Positions 25,801 to 35,200 of a stretch of 64,000 nt of DNA are shown piece by piece. The notes beneath the pieces are model-generated. The model was given only the letters and a program-made list of their open reading frames with translations, did not search any database and was not told where the DNA came from. Positions within the stretch are counted from its first letter, which is position 1, and every line of letters starts with the position of its first letter. The DNA is from Pedobacter steynii (GTDB taxonomy: Bacteria > Bacteroidota > Bacteroidia > Sphingobacteriales > Sphingobacteriaceae). The stretch covers positions 558,001 to 622,000 of the forward strand of contig NZ_CP017141.1 in the NCBI RefSeq assembly GCF_001721645.1, read 5' to 3'. Both the position numbers and the translations under genes were made by a program.

Positions 25801-26487
25801 GTTAATTTCCAGTACAATGGTTATCGGGCTTTCCTGATTTGCGGGTACCTCTTTCGACTTATATCCGATATAAGAAACAACCAGGGTCGCCTTCTCCTCT
25901 ACCGCACTCAGCTCAAAATTACCTTCTGTATTGGTAACCACCGTCTTTCTGGTATTTTTCACCTGCACGGTTGCACCAGGCAAAGGCCCCCCGTTTTGAT
26001 CCAATACCTTTCCTTTTATCTCCATAAATTTGAAATAATTTTTCATCTGGTCGAGTACCGAGAATTCCCTCTTCTTAATCACGACTGTATTTTCAATGAT
26101 TTTAAAGCTGAGGTTCTGATCTTGAAAACAGGCTTCCAGCGCCTCCTCCAGTTGTACATTTTCCAGATTCAGATTTACCTTTTTTGCTGATTTAATCAGG
26201 TCGCTATTGTATAGAAAAGTGAATTTTGTCTGTTTCTTTATCGACATCAGTACCTGCTGCAAGCTGGCATTTTTTTCCCGCAGCGTAACCCGCTGTCCAA
26301 AGGTATTGGCCGAAGCCTGTACCAGCGATATGGTGATCAATAGTGCTATCAGATTTATCCGCATAATGACTTGTCTTCTGGTTAAGGAATTTATATGGAA
26401 AAGGCTCCTGTAAATGGCCTGAAATTGTTTAAAATATGGGGCAAGGCGTAGCCTGTCCATACCTGTTGAAGTATTAATAAAATACAT
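22873..26487 (-). CDS. SusC/RagA TonB-linked outer-membrane receptor with STN domain, module A
   Basis: 1204-aa TonB-dependent channel. Order: an N-terminal extension and signal ('MRINLIALLITISLVQASA', from residue 42), STN signalling domain (about 65-135, 'ASLQQVLMSIKKQTKFTFLY'), carboxypeptidase-regulatory-like domain (155-230), plug (about 240-355, 'VLDGAPFEGDPQSI', 'SIYGARSANGVIVINTRRG') and a 22-strand barrel ending 'TYTFGLSANF'. The STN domain is the contact for a FecR anti-sigma factor, which is the next gene upstream, so substrate binding can signal to the ECF sigma. The start is uncertain: 26487, 26460 or the Met of the signal core. Confidence 0.94.
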   Translation of the reverse strand: MYFINTSTGMDRLRLAPYFKQFQAIYRSLFHINSLTRRQVIMRINLIALLITISLVQASANTFGQRVTLREKNASLQQVLMSIKKQTKFTFLYNSDLIKSAKKVNLNLENVQLEEALEACFQDQNLSFKIIENTVVIKKREFSVLDQMKNYFKFMEIKGKVLDQNGGPLPGATVQVKNTRKTVVTNTEGNFELSAVEEKATLVVSYIGYKSKEVPANQESPITIVLEINPALLSEIAVVSTGYQDIPKERAAGSISVINADKDLGGKLQANILDRIEGMSAGLTSYKVGGSRKIQIRGVSTISGEVAPLYVLDGAPFEGDPQSINPSDVESITVLKDATAASIYGARSANGVIVINTRRGKKGPLKINYNGTIKFTPLPDRSYANKMSSAELVDFQREMFNYRSGSYSAIDPRKAMNDVYKLFYERREEHMTEAELQSALDVYRNNDRYDQVVKEFIRKTAIDQQHNLSLSGGSDFYTYNFSGNYMGSNPYEREQSTNRIGFNLNNTLNLTKWLKLNIGVLGSKQKEDYDNGVSGVGMLNTGKASYFMLRDAQGNAVNWLNSKSQFEIDRLNGLRLQDENFAPANEMNTKHYNYDSNYLNLNIGTNIKIIDGLSLNLLYQKERTDEYNKQYYNKNAYNVKTQINDATLIKDGIVSNLIPVGGQLSETRGDKNSHTLRAQLNFSKLFDSKHRVEMIAGAEQRKIVGSSTNVYKYGYDDFNLTYKFINEAILASPTLNTESINGRFQLSRQERGFIYTDNRFVSFYGNGSYTYDNKITATASIRMDQSNLFGTDPKYQYKPLWSAGLMYLIAENQNDWLDRLSVRTTYGINGNISKLSGPYMITKDEGPNSYTNESQAYVDSPPNSGLRWEKTRVTNLAFDFSLFKNRLSGSVEFYNKSTTDLLGKENTDPTIGWNSVYRNYGSMRNRGIDISLTSLNLTTNDLKWNTTLNFNYNKNVLTKLENAGNSIGYYLDRGQNRVGKPMNAIYSIRYKGLDEKGSPIALTKDGMEVKSTDQLTPADLIYEGTATPPYAVSVANNMSYKNFDLFFMFIYYGGHVMRDILSPYLTKYAELNYTSNMDRNALNYWKKPGDELIPGMAPAFYTAASGTITNIWEAGSHGIQRADYIKLRDITLSYNLANDLLKKNHIQRLRFSFQVQNAWSWAANKQNLDPEVWVGTTHYSSSYGAPTRGNSLPPTYTFGLSANF

Positions 26488-26610
26488 ACATTTGTAAGGT
26501 TGGGTTAAAATAGTAAATCTGTTGCTACATGTTTTTCATCCCGGTTATCACCGGAACAAATGGAAAAATGGTTAACCCAATATGGATCCCGGGTACGACC
26601 AGGATCATCG

Positions 26611-26640
26611 ACCGGGTAAGTGCTTCAACACTTTCCCGGT
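26611..26640 (-). other. Hairpin in the FecR-SusC gap, module A
   Basis: Twelve-position stem (26611-26622 with 26629-26640) with one T-T mismatch and a 6-nt loop. It lies in the 242-nt gap between fecR and susC, without a T-run on the minus strand. It may attenuate or process the message, raising or lowering susC relative to the sigma/anti-sigma genes. The rest of the gap shows no gene; a 66-codon plus-strand frame there looks like chance. Confidence 0.5.
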
Positions 26641-26729
26641 TATTTATGGATCAACATTTCAAGCTCCCCTATTCCCTGGCTGGTAAATTTCTCTTCATTT
26701 TCTTTTGTTTATGGTTTATGATCAGTTGA

Positions 26730-27899
26730 TTAAAGCGATACCACAATTTTATTTCTGGTATTGGTTTGCTTTTCGATTTTAAATTTCACGTTCAGGTAGC
26801 CCAGCATATCCAGGAAAGCGCCGGCATTGACTGTCCTGGGAACATCTCCGGTAAAGAATGTGGGCGGAATATCCCCCTCGTAGACTACATCTACATTATA
26901 CCATCTGGAGGCCTGTCGCATAACGCTTTTTAAGTCCGTCTCGTTAAAACGGAAGAATCCGTTTTTCCAGCTCATGACCTCTTCAATATCTACTTTGGCC
27001 ATCGTAAATTTGTCTTTTAAGATGGCTTGTTCTCCAGGTTTAAGCACCATATGCACCGCTGCGTCTGTTTTTTTGGAAACCCTTACGCTTCCTTCCAGCA
27101 AAGTGGTTCGTCCGGCGGGTTCGTCGGCATAGGCATTCACATTAAAATGAGTTCCCAATACTTCTACATCCTGTGTTGGGGTCATGACGATGAAAGGCAC
27201 CCTTTCCATCCCGTTTTTTTGTTGCTTCAGCTGCCTGGCGACTTCAAAATAGGCCTCCCCTTTCAACTCCACCTTTCGTTCGCTGAGCTGATCAAAGGTC
27301 AGTGGAAACCTTAAGGAAGATCCTGCATTCAACCATACCCTGGTGCCGTCCGGTAAAACAACCTGATATTGTCCACCATTAGGGGTACTAATGGTATTGT
27401 ACGTATTTGGTTTGTTTACATTCGAAAGGTGATACACCAGTTGCCCGTCTTTGGATTTGGAAATCTCCACTCCAGACTGACTGGCAAGAGTTCCGTTTTT
27501 GGCATCCGACAAAGAGATCCGGGTTCCATCATCCAGGGTCAGGATCGCTTTATTTCCACCGGGTCCAATAGACTTTGCGATGGCGCGCTGTGCGGCTATA
27601 CTGCTTTTTTGAGTTTTGGATACATAAAAGAATACTGCGGCAGAAAGACTGAGCAGAAGTACTGCGGCAGCCGCAATCCTTGGCCATAAAGAAATCCGAC
27701 GGGGCTCTTCTTCAGAAAGCTGCAGCCTTTCCCATACCTCATCTATATCCTGGTTACGCTCCTCCATGCTCAAATCACGATTTAAACCAGCTGTTCTGTC
27801 GAGGTGCCAGCTTTCCAGTAAAGCCCGCTCTTCTTCAGTACAGTTACCGGCAAGGTACCTGTCCAATAAATCTTTTGCATTTAGTTTTTTCATAGTCAA
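26730..27899 (-). CDS. FecR family anti-sigma/sigma regulator, module A
   Basis: 389-aa inner-membrane regulator that senses the state of the SusC STN domain in the periplasm and releases or activates its ECF sigma. The cytosolic N-terminus ('MTMKKLNAKDLLDRYLAGNCTEEERALLESW') is followed by one membrane helix (about 72-92), a DUF4880/FecR beta region ('YNTISTPNGGQYQVVLPDGTRVWLNAGSSLRFPL', a family hallmark) and a C-terminal DUF4974 domain ('NETDLKSVMRQASRWYNVDVVYEG', STN-like). It starts 75 nt after the sigma gene. Starts at 27899 and 27893 are both possible. Confidence 0.94.
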   Translation of the reverse strand: MTMKKLNAKDLLDRYLAGNCTEEERALLESWHLDRTAGLNRDLSMEERNQDIDEVWERLQLSEEEPRRISLWPRIAAAAVLLLSLSAAVFFYVSKTQKSSIAAQRAIAKSIGPGGNKAILTLDDGTRISLSDAKNGTLASQSGVEISKSKDGQLVYHLSNVNKPNTYNTISTPNGGQYQVVLPDGTRVWLNAGSSLRFPLTFDQLSERKVELKGEAYFEVARQLKQQKNGMERVPFIVMTPTQDVEVLGTHFNVNAYADEPAGRTTLLEGSVRVSKKTDAAVHMVLKPGEQAILKDKFTMAKVDIEEVMSWKNGFFRFNETDLKSVMRQASRWYNVDVVYEGDIPPTFFTGDVPRTVNAGAFLDMLGYLNVKFKIEKQTNTRNKIVVSL

Positions 27900-27974
27900 A
27901 AAAGGACTGCTTTGCCTTTATAAAAACAACAGACAGTCAGGTCGGCCGGATGGGGTAAATAAAAATGATTTTTT

Positions 27975-28553
27975 TTAATAATGGGAGATAAAGATCAGAA
28001 ATACCACCAGTCCGAGTTTAATCCTCAATATTTTCAAGGCATGTTGTACATGTTTCCTTACGGTTTGCTCAGAGAGCTGTAGCTGCTCCGCAATTTCCTT
28101 ATGGCTCAACTGCGATTTCCTGCTCAGTTCAAAAACTTCACGCATTTTAGGGGGTAAGGAAGAGATTTCTTTTTCGATCAGCGCAGTCAGCTGTTTTTCC
28201 CTGACCAGATGATCCGTTACACAAGTCCCCTCATCGATAAAGTGTTGCAGGGAGCTGAGGTATTCAGATTCCACCTTTTGATGGGAGATCATGTTAAAAA
28301 TACGGTTTCGCACCGCGGTGTATAAATAAGCAGAAAGGTTTTCAGGGAAAGACAAACTTTCACGTTTGGTCCACAGACTGGCAAAAAGCTCATGAACAAT
28401 GTCCTTTGCCTCTTCACGATCCTGCATCCATTTATAGGCATGAACATGCAATAACCACTTATACCTGTTGTAAATTTCCGTGTAAGCTTTTCTATCCCCG
28501 GACTTTAACAATCCGGCCAGTTCATGGTCCGATATTGTCTGATAATTAAGCAT
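27975..28553 (-). CDS. ECF RNA polymerase sigma factor, module A
   Basis: 192-aa extracytoplasmic-function sigma factor of the type paired with FecR. Region 2 ('AYTEIYNRYKWLLHVHAYKWMQDREEAKDIVHELFASLW') binds the -10 element and core; region 4 ('SLPPKMREVFELSRKSQLSHKEIAEQLQLSEQTVRKHVQHALKIL') binds -35. It ends with a hydrophobic stretch ('LGLVVFLIFISHY'), a feature also seen in the module B sigma and common in Bacteroidota. It is the first gene of module A and should drive transcription of the SusCD operon, possibly its own as well. Confidence 0.94.
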   Translation of the reverse strand: MLNYQTISDHELAGLLKSGDRKAYTEIYNRYKWLLHVHAYKWMQDREEAKDIVHELFASLWTKRESLSFPENLSAYLYTAVRNRIFNMISHQKVESEYLSSLQHFIDEGTCVTDHLVREKQLTALIEKEISSLPPKMREVFELSRKSQLSHKEIAEQLQLSEQTVRKHVQHALKILRIKLGLVVFLIFISHY

Positions 28554-28604
28554 TTTGTAACCTCCCCTGGGCGAATATAGTAATTATGGACTTATTCAAA
28601 AGAA

Positions 28605-28638
28605 GAACTCCCATATCCGAAGTCGAATATGGGAGTTC
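28605..28638 (-). terminator. Terminator between modules A and B
   Basis: Perfect 12-bp stem (28605-28616 with 28627-28638; arm GAACTCCCATAT) with a 10-nt loop, followed on the minus strand by a T-rich stretch. It lies 28 nt after the stop of the module B TlpA-like gene and upstream of the module A sigma gene, so it separates the two modules. Confidence 0.8.
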
Positions 28639-28665
28639 ATGGAATACTTTAATCCATTCCGAAAA

Positions 28666-29793
28666 TTATTTCATTAATTCTTCAAGTTTTTTATGCAGTT
28701 CTTCCCCACGCAAATTCGCAGCAACAATTTTCCCTGCCGGATCAATCAGGTAATTCTGAGGAATCCCTTTTACACCGTATAACTTTGATGCGGCATTGTT
28801 CCAACCTTGAAGATCGCTCAGTTGCGTCCAGGTCAGACCATCAGTTTTAATTGCATTTAACCAGTTGTCTTTCTTGCCTGGCTGATCCAGCGAGACACCC
28901 AACACGGTGAAATTCTTTTCTTTATATTTGTTATAGGCAGCCACTACATTCGGGTTTTCCGCGCGACAAGGCCCACACCAGGATGCCCAAAAATCCAGTA
29001 ACACATATTTTCCACGGAAATCAGAAAGCTTAACGGCCTTATCATTTACATCATTTTGTGTAAAATCAGGAGCTACAGCACCAATCGCCGTCGCTTTCGC
29101 AATTTCAATTTGTTTCGCGAAGTCCAGGCCAGCTTTACTTTCCCTCAGGCCTTTGCCTAATGCCAGAAACTTAGGTTCTACGGTAGCGACCTCCATATCG
29201 TATTCTGAAGATTCCCTTAATGCAAGCAGGCTAAAATACGAATCGGGATGCGCTGCAATAAACACTTCCTGAATTTTCAGCTTTTCAGCAGCAGCCGGTT
29301 TATGCCTGCTTTGCAAACTCTTCACAAATTCTTCTTTTTGCTTTTGTTCATTACTTGCTGCTGCCCATTCCGCATTCAAACCATTGATCACTTTCTCAGG
29401 AGCTGCAATCGCTTTCAAATAAACCGCATGTTCTGTATTGATCGGAGATCCCGTGATCGTTGCATTTTTTATAGAATCTTTGGCTTTAACCGTAATTTCT
29501 CCTTTATCCAGATACAAGGATAGCACATCTGGGTTCTTTGTCCCCGTACCTGCTCCCTGCTGGTCAAAAATAATTTTAGCAGCAGTAGGTCCGGATACTT
29601 CACCTTTAAAGGTAAAAGCCCCATTCTTTAATACGATGGAATCTTTTACCATCGCCCCATCCTTACGATAACTCAGGTAAACTTTTGATTTGGCCCCACT
29701 TTTAGCTACAGCTCCTCTTAAATTGAAAGCCACGTTTTGCGCATTTGCCAATACCGGAACAGCACATATTAGTGTAAAAACTAATTTTCTCAT
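28666..29793 (-). CDS. DUF4369-thioredoxin (TlpA-like) disulfide reductase, module B
   Basis: Exported thiol-disulfide oxidoreductase, 375 aa: signal peptide ('VLANAQ', 19), DUF4369-like N-domain (20-120), helical linker, and C-terminal thioredoxin domain with 'FWASWCGPCRAENPN' (CGPC 273-276) and 'VKGIPQNYLID'. It has the same length and CGPC position as the protein at 18847, with obviously divergent N-domains, so the two are paralogues rather than a recent copy. It is the last gene of module B and is followed by a terminator. Its likely role is to keep cysteines of periplasmic or imported proteins reduced. Confidence 0.92.
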   Translation of the reverse strand: MRKLVFTLICAVPVLANAQNVAFNLRGAVAKSGAKSKVYLSYRKDGAMVKDSIVLKNGAFTFKGEVSGPTAAKIIFDQQGAGTGTKNPDVLSLYLDKGEITVKAKDSIKNATITGSPINTEHAVYLKAIAAPEKVINGLNAEWAAASNEQKQKEEFVKSLQSRHKPAAAEKLKIQEVFIAAHPDSYFSLLALRESSEYDMEVATVEPKFLALGKGLRESKAGLDFAKQIEIAKATAIGAVAPDFTQNDVNDKAVKLSDFRGKYVLLDFWASWCGPCRAENPNVVAAYNKYKEKNFTVLGVSLDQPGKKDNWLNAIKTDGLTWTQLSDLQGWNNAASKLYGVKGIPQNYLIDPAGKIVAANLRGEELHKKLEELMK

Positions 29794-29831
29794 TTTTAAT
29801 TGATTTGGTTGATTTATTGATTTTTTAATTG

Positions 29832-30761
29832 TTAAAGCCTGGCTTTGTAAGCGTCAAATTTTTCTCGGTAGGTATTGCCCATTGCCTGGATATCCCAGCC
29901 CTCTGATTTGAGATACTTTACAAACGCCTCATATTTTTTAGCCCGGACCGGACTATTATCGAGGTATTTCTTTTTTATATTTTCTTTTGACTCCAGGGCC
30001 AGCAGCTTCATCCAGGAGGAAAAATCACTCTCGAAAGAACTCGCTCCTGAAACACCAATGAATCCTCCCGTAGCCGCCAGCAAGTCATAAGCCGCATCCC
30101 GCTTTGCTGCATCCTGATCTTTGTCGTACTCCTTTCTGATCTTATCCGCCGCAGCTCCATTGTCATAAGCTTTCCCCGCATCCACAAATTCTTTTACCGG
30201 TTCTGGAATACGCATCGTCACCATAGCAGAAAGTTCTGACCATATGGCCGAACTCAGGACCGAGTCCTGATAATAATGTTGTTCGGGCTCCAATACCGGC
30301 AAGGCATCCTTCATTTGATTAGGCCAGCATACGACCAGCCTGCTCCGCCCTATTCTTTTAATGTCTTTCGCAAAATATCCTCTCCCATAGCTCCTGACGA
30401 AAAACAGCTCCAAGGGGAAGAATGATCGGGAGTATTTTGGCGCAACCCCGGACATCAATGTCTTTACATAGCTAATTGCACTCTGCCTGTCCTGATCCGC
30501 AATTTTCTCTACGCCAAAACGATTGGTGGGGTCACTCTCTAAAATCGCATTGGTCACTTCCTTCCAATCTTTAAAATCCATCCTCATCCAGACATTATAA
30601 CTTCGGTACAGTTCCTTAACCACTGGGTCAGCATCTGCCGGAGGCGAAAATGTTTCTTCAAATTTTAAATCTTCCCTATTGGTTAAGGTTTCTTCTTTCC
30701 GGCATGACCAGACCAGAATGGCCAGACCAAAAGCAATAAAGTATATCTTTTTTAAGTTCAT
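29832..30761 (-). CDS. Lipoprotein, apparently a degenerate substrate-import zinc metallohydrolase
   Basis: 309-aa exported lipoprotein with a lipobox Cys at about residue 20 ('AILVWSCRKEE'). The layout (lipobox, 'ADPVVKELYRSYNVWMRMDF', then later 'GGFIGVSGASSFESDFSSWMKLL' and a C-terminal 'KYEAFVKYLKSEGWDI') resembles the SusCD-associated zinc metallohydrolase lipoproteins, which carry HExxH followed by a GF(V/I)S..A.S..EDFAE segment. Where HExxH would be expected this protein has 'IWSELSAMVTM', so the zinc-binding His pair is missing. If the assignment is right, it is a non-catalytic, perhaps substrate-binding, homologue. The assignment is by eye and uncertain. It follows susD by 21 nt. Confidence 0.55.
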   Translation of the reverse strand: MNLKKIYFIAFGLAILVWSCRKEETLTNREDLKFEETFSPPADADPVVKELYRSYNVWMRMDFKDWKEVTNAILESDPTNRFGVEKIADQDRQSAISYVKTLMSGVAPKYSRSFFPLELFFVRSYGRGYFAKDIKRIGRSRLVVCWPNQMKDALPVLEPEQHYYQDSVLSSAIWSELSAMVTMRIPEPVKEFVDAGKAYDNGAAADKIRKEYDKDQDAAKRDAAYDLLAATGGFIGVSGASSFESDFSSWMKLLALESKENIKKKYLDNSPVRAKKYEAFVKYLKSEGWDIQAMGNTYREKFDAYKARL

Positions 30762-30782
30762 ATCTTTTAAATTTAACTCAGC

Positions 30783-32237
30783 TTATCTTTTGTTTAATGG
30801 CATCTCCGGACTATTGATTTGCTCCGACAACGGAATTTGCAGGATATAGCGCGGGTCTTTTTCTTTAAGGGTATAAACTTGTCCGTTCTTATACACATGG
30901 GTTAAAGAAGGTTTACCCAGTCTTCTCAAATCAAACCACCTCAATCCTCCCTCGAAAGCAGTTTCAATTCTACGTTCTTCATAAATGCGTTTCAATAGTT
31001 CCTCCTGATTTGCAAAGTCTGCAGACTTTAAAGGGACAAATGTTCCCTTCTTAATCCGCTTCACAAGAAGAAGATTCAAATCATTAACCGCCAGATCCTT
31101 ACGTCCTGTTTTGGCATAAGCCTCCGCACGGATCACATAGGCTTCGCTTACCTTCAACCCAATGTGGTAATTGGGATTTTCCTGTTTCGCGAACATATTG
31201 TAGATCGTGGGGCCGGTCTGAACACCGTCTGCAGTATTCAGATCTGCATAGGAATCGAAAATATATTTACGATAATCCATCAGCCCGTTACGCTTACACA
31301 AATCCAGCAATTCAACCGCCGGTTTAGCTGCTCCCATTCCATGATAGAAAATATTGTTATTCGCTTTCCCCGCCATAAAGAACAATACTTCATTCTTATA
31401 ATCAGTGTCAATCATTCCGTAATTACTGGTAAAGGCGTACCGTTCGGTTTCTTTATCAATATGCGACTGGGTCTCATTCATATCGAATAACCCTTTGGTA
31501 TTCATCACGATGGTTGAAGCTGCAACAGCCTCTTCATAATCCCCCATAAAAAGGTTTACCCTGGCCTTAAACAATTGAAGGGAATTGTAATTTAAACGGA
31601 ACTTACTTTTCTCCGCCTTGCCTCTGAGCAGTAAGGATGCCTGATCAATATCCTTCAGGATTTGCTCCCAAACTTTCGCTATCGGTTCTCTTACGTTATT
31701 TTGAGTATTTTCATGTACATCCACTGCCGTTAAGGGCATGGGTACCCCATGATCATTCAGCGTCTCCGGAGCATAAACGTCTGCATACAGGTTCAGCAGA
31801 TAAAAATAACTAAATGCCCTCAGGGCATAAGCCTCCCCTTTGACGGTCTCGAAAAGCACTTTATCCGCAGCAGAAGGATTACGTTTTGAGAATTCGTCGA
31901 GCACCGTGTTTGCATAGTAAACTGATTTATACAACTGCCCCCAATAAGGGTCATCGGCAACTCCTTCCATCTGATGACTCGAAGCCCAGACATACCAGGG
32001 TTCATTCGAACGTTCCAGGCTGTTTATGGTCTGCAGGTTAACGAAAGCATTGTCCGTCATCAGTTCCGTTTTGAAGTAAAAATCCTGCTTTGGATATCCC
32101 CCAAGTAAAACAGACTCATAGTCGGCAATGGTGACTGGCATCATGCTGTTTACCGGTTTGATGTCCAGCATTTTTTTACAGCTGGAAAACAGCAGTACCA
32201 GCATCACTATAAAATTTAAATAAAATATCTTTTTCAT
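30783..32237 (-). CDS. RagB/SusD family lipoprotein, module B
   Basis: 484-aa surface lipoprotein, lipobox at Cys20 ('MLVLLFSSCKKMLDIKPV'). SusD features include 'VKGEAYALRAFSYFYLLNLYADVY', 'AYVIRAEAYAKTGRKDLAVNDLNLLLVKRI' and 'IYEERRIETAFEGGLRWFDLRRLGKP'. It starts 11 nt after the susC stop, the same spacing as in module A, and both open with a very similar MKKIF.. leader. Substrate unknown. Confidence 0.94.
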   Translation of the reverse strand: MKKIFYLNFIVMLVLLFSSCKKMLDIKPVNSMMPVTIADYESVLLGGYPKQDFYFKTELMTDNAFVNLQTINSLERSNEPWYVWASSHQMEGVADDPYWGQLYKSVYYANTVLDEFSKRNPSAADKVLFETVKGEAYALRAFSYFYLLNLYADVYAPETLNDHGVPMPLTAVDVHENTQNNVREPIAKVWEQILKDIDQASLLLRGKAEKSKFRLNYNSLQLFKARVNLFMGDYEEAVAASTIVMNTKGLFDMNETQSHIDKETERYAFTSNYGMIDTDYKNEVLFFMAGKANNNIFYHGMGAAKPAVELLDLCKRNGLMDYRKYIFDSYADLNTADGVQTGPTIYNMFAKQENPNYHIGLKVSEAYVIRAEAYAKTGRKDLAVNDLNLLLVKRIKKGTFVPLKSADFANQEELLKRIYEERRIETAFEGGLRWFDLRRLGKPSLTHVYKNGQVYTLKEKDPRYILQIPLSEQINSPEMPLNKR

Positions 32238-32248
32238 AATTACGGGCT

Positions 32249-35200
32249 TTAAAACTGTACAGATAAGGAAACCGAATAAGAACGGGGTAATGGAAGGAAG
32301 GTATTTCCGAAGGAAACATTTGCATTCCTGGTGTCATTGTAGTTCATCACAGAACCTGTAGATTCCGGGTCCTGCCCTTTTAGGGCTTTGTTTTTCCATA
32401 CATGAAGGTTATTTCCCTGCAGCATCAAACGGATATTCTGAATTCCCCTGGCCCGGAGTGCCGGAGTAAAAAGATCATAACTCAGGGATAGGTTTTGCAG
32501 GCGGACAAAATCTCCTTTCACAGTTCTCAGGTCACTGTTATCATACATATTTCCATTATAGGGGCTGGATCCGGTTACCGCAAGGTCCCATGGATCAGAT
32601 TCCAGTCTTGGAACATTTGTATACTGTTCATCTCCTGCCTGCCTCCATCTGCCCGCCCATTCCTTTGACATGTTCTGGGTCGCGTCAGGGAAGCCGAGTG
32701 CATAGCCCTGAGAAAGATTACGCAAACGGATCACATTCCCGAAATTTCCGATCAGTAAAGCGGAAAGCGTAAATTTCTTATAGGAAAAAGTATTGGTCAG
32801 ACCACCTTGCACCATTGGCATCGTAGTACCGGAGTAAGTCAGCCCATCAATTTTATTCATCCCATACAAGACCTTCTCCCCTTCTTTTGTGGTATAAAAA
32901 GAAGCCCTTCCATCAGCATTCAAACCTGCATAACGATAAGACCAAAGTCCGTTTATCGGCTTTCCTACCACTGCAGAGGCAGCAAAATTAGTACGCTGCG
33001 CATTGGTAAGGCTATTGACCGTTGGCACAGAATAAACTTCCAGCACCTTATTCTCATTATAGCCCAGGTTAACATTTGTAGACCAGCGGAAATCTTTTCC
33101 GTCGATGTTAATGGAATTCAAAGACAGTTCAAAACCTCTGTTCTTCATCGAAGCCCAGTTCACCTGAATGGAATTGAATCCGGAAACCTGTGACACCTGT
33201 TTTGTCCCTAAAAGATCTTCGCCTTTTTTGTTATAGTACTCGATCGTACCACTCAGCCTGCGTTTCCACAATCCAAATTCCAAGGCCAGGTTAGTGGTAT
33301 AATTCATCTCCCATTTCAGATTTGGGTTTTTAGGGGCTGAAATGACCAGATAGCCTTCTTTATTGATCACATCCGTTGTTCCGATCCTTGCCACTAAATC
33401 CGAATAAGCCTGTGAGGCCACGTTCCCCTGACTGCCATAAGAACCTTTTAAGGTGAGGTAGGTGAGCCAGTCTTTGTCCTTCAGAAAATTCTCCTCCTTC
33501 ATCTGATAGTTTAACCCCAGGGCCCAAAGTGGCTGAAAAAGCTTATTGGTCTTAATCCCAAACCGGTTTGATCCATCCGTACGGGCATTCAGACTCATCG
33601 TATAACGGTTTTTATACGTATATCCGGCTACCCCGAAATAAGATACTGCTGCGGTTTCGTTCAGGCTTTCCGTCCAGTACGGAATACCCATGGTTTCCAT
33701 GAACTCAAATTGCGGAACCTGCTGATGCCCCCTGTTGTGTACGTATCCGTAGATGTCTGTACTCACCTCTTTGTATTTCGAGGTCCGGATTTCCTGTCCC
33801 GCCATCATATCCAGACGATGATCGGTACCGATTACCGGCATATAAGAAAGTTGATTCCTGAAAGTTAGAGAATGGTTATTGTTAGACCGGTCCTGCCTGA
33901 AACCTCCATCAACCCATACCGGAACACTAATGTAATCAACGGTTTTGGTCATGTCCCTTTTTCTTGCTCTAACAAAATAACTGTCCTCGGTAGCGATATC
34001 TTCATCTACCGTATTCTGTTTTGAAAAGGAGAACAAACTGGTAAAAATCAGGTCTGGAATTAATCTCCATTCCAGATCTACTGTCCCACGCATGCCAAAG
34101 TTTTTTGAAGTTCTCCATCCTTCTTCCCTATTTTCCAGGAAATTATATTTAAGGCTGTTGTAATACATGTGGTTATAGCCTCCGCTTTCATCAAAGGCAT
34201 TTTGTGCAGGTGTGGTATATATCGCCCATTCATAAGGATTCTCCCGGGAATCTGTAGCAAAAAAGCTGTTATTTTCCCGGGCATTGATATCCAGCATTCC
34301 TCCTATACGGATATTATCCCTCAGTTTAGTATACACTTTTACCGATCCGGTATAGGTTTTCTGTCCGACTTTTTTGGCGGTAGCCTGATCGTCCATCATG
34401 CTTCCCGATAAATAAAAAGTTGTTTGCTCAGTACCTCCGGAGAAATTCAGGCTGTGCTTATGACTCAGCGAGTTTCTGAACAAATGTTTAAACCAGTCTG
34501 TATTTACCGTTTCCAGTTGTTTCACTTTATCCTGAAATTGTGACCAGCTTAACTTCCTGTCGTGTACATCGATAAAATAGCGTTCAAAATCTGATGCAGT
34601 TCCGTATTCACCAGGTTTGTAAGTACTCGCATTCAGTATTCCCCTGGAAATCATTTCCAGGTTCACATCAGTCCGCTCTTTTGAATTCATCATGTATGCA
34701 TCAGCAATCTGAGGACGCATCCCCATGGAAAGGTGACTGGAATAACTGATTCTGGTTTTACCCGAAACTCCCTTTTTTGAGGTAATGACAATCACCCCGT
34801 TTGCAGCTTTTGTACCGTAAATCGCAGTGGCTGCAGCATCCTTCAATACGTTTATCGATTCGATATCATCCACATTAATTCCTCCTATCCCGGAAGCAAT
34901 CAGGTTTCTGTTGTTCATAATGTCGTCCACCGATACATTCATCGGATCGTCCAGAATGATCCCATCTACAACCCAAAGGGGCTGAACATTACCGCTGATC
35001 GTAGAGGTTCCCCGAATCCTGATCTGGGGGATCGCCCCCGGTGCGCCTGATGTACTCACAATGGTTAATCCGGGAACCTGTCCCTGCAACAACTTATCAA
35101 TATTAGGCTGATTAATGGTTTTCAGCACATTCATATCTACGGTAGTGATAGAAGAGGTTAACCGGCGCCGTTCAATTTTCTGATAACCACTCACGACCAC

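Noticed and set aside
26529..26729. 66-codon plus-strand frame in the module A fecR-susC gap
   Set aside because: Opposite to the operon, overlaps the hairpin, and its hydrophobic end shows no family resemblance; likely chance.
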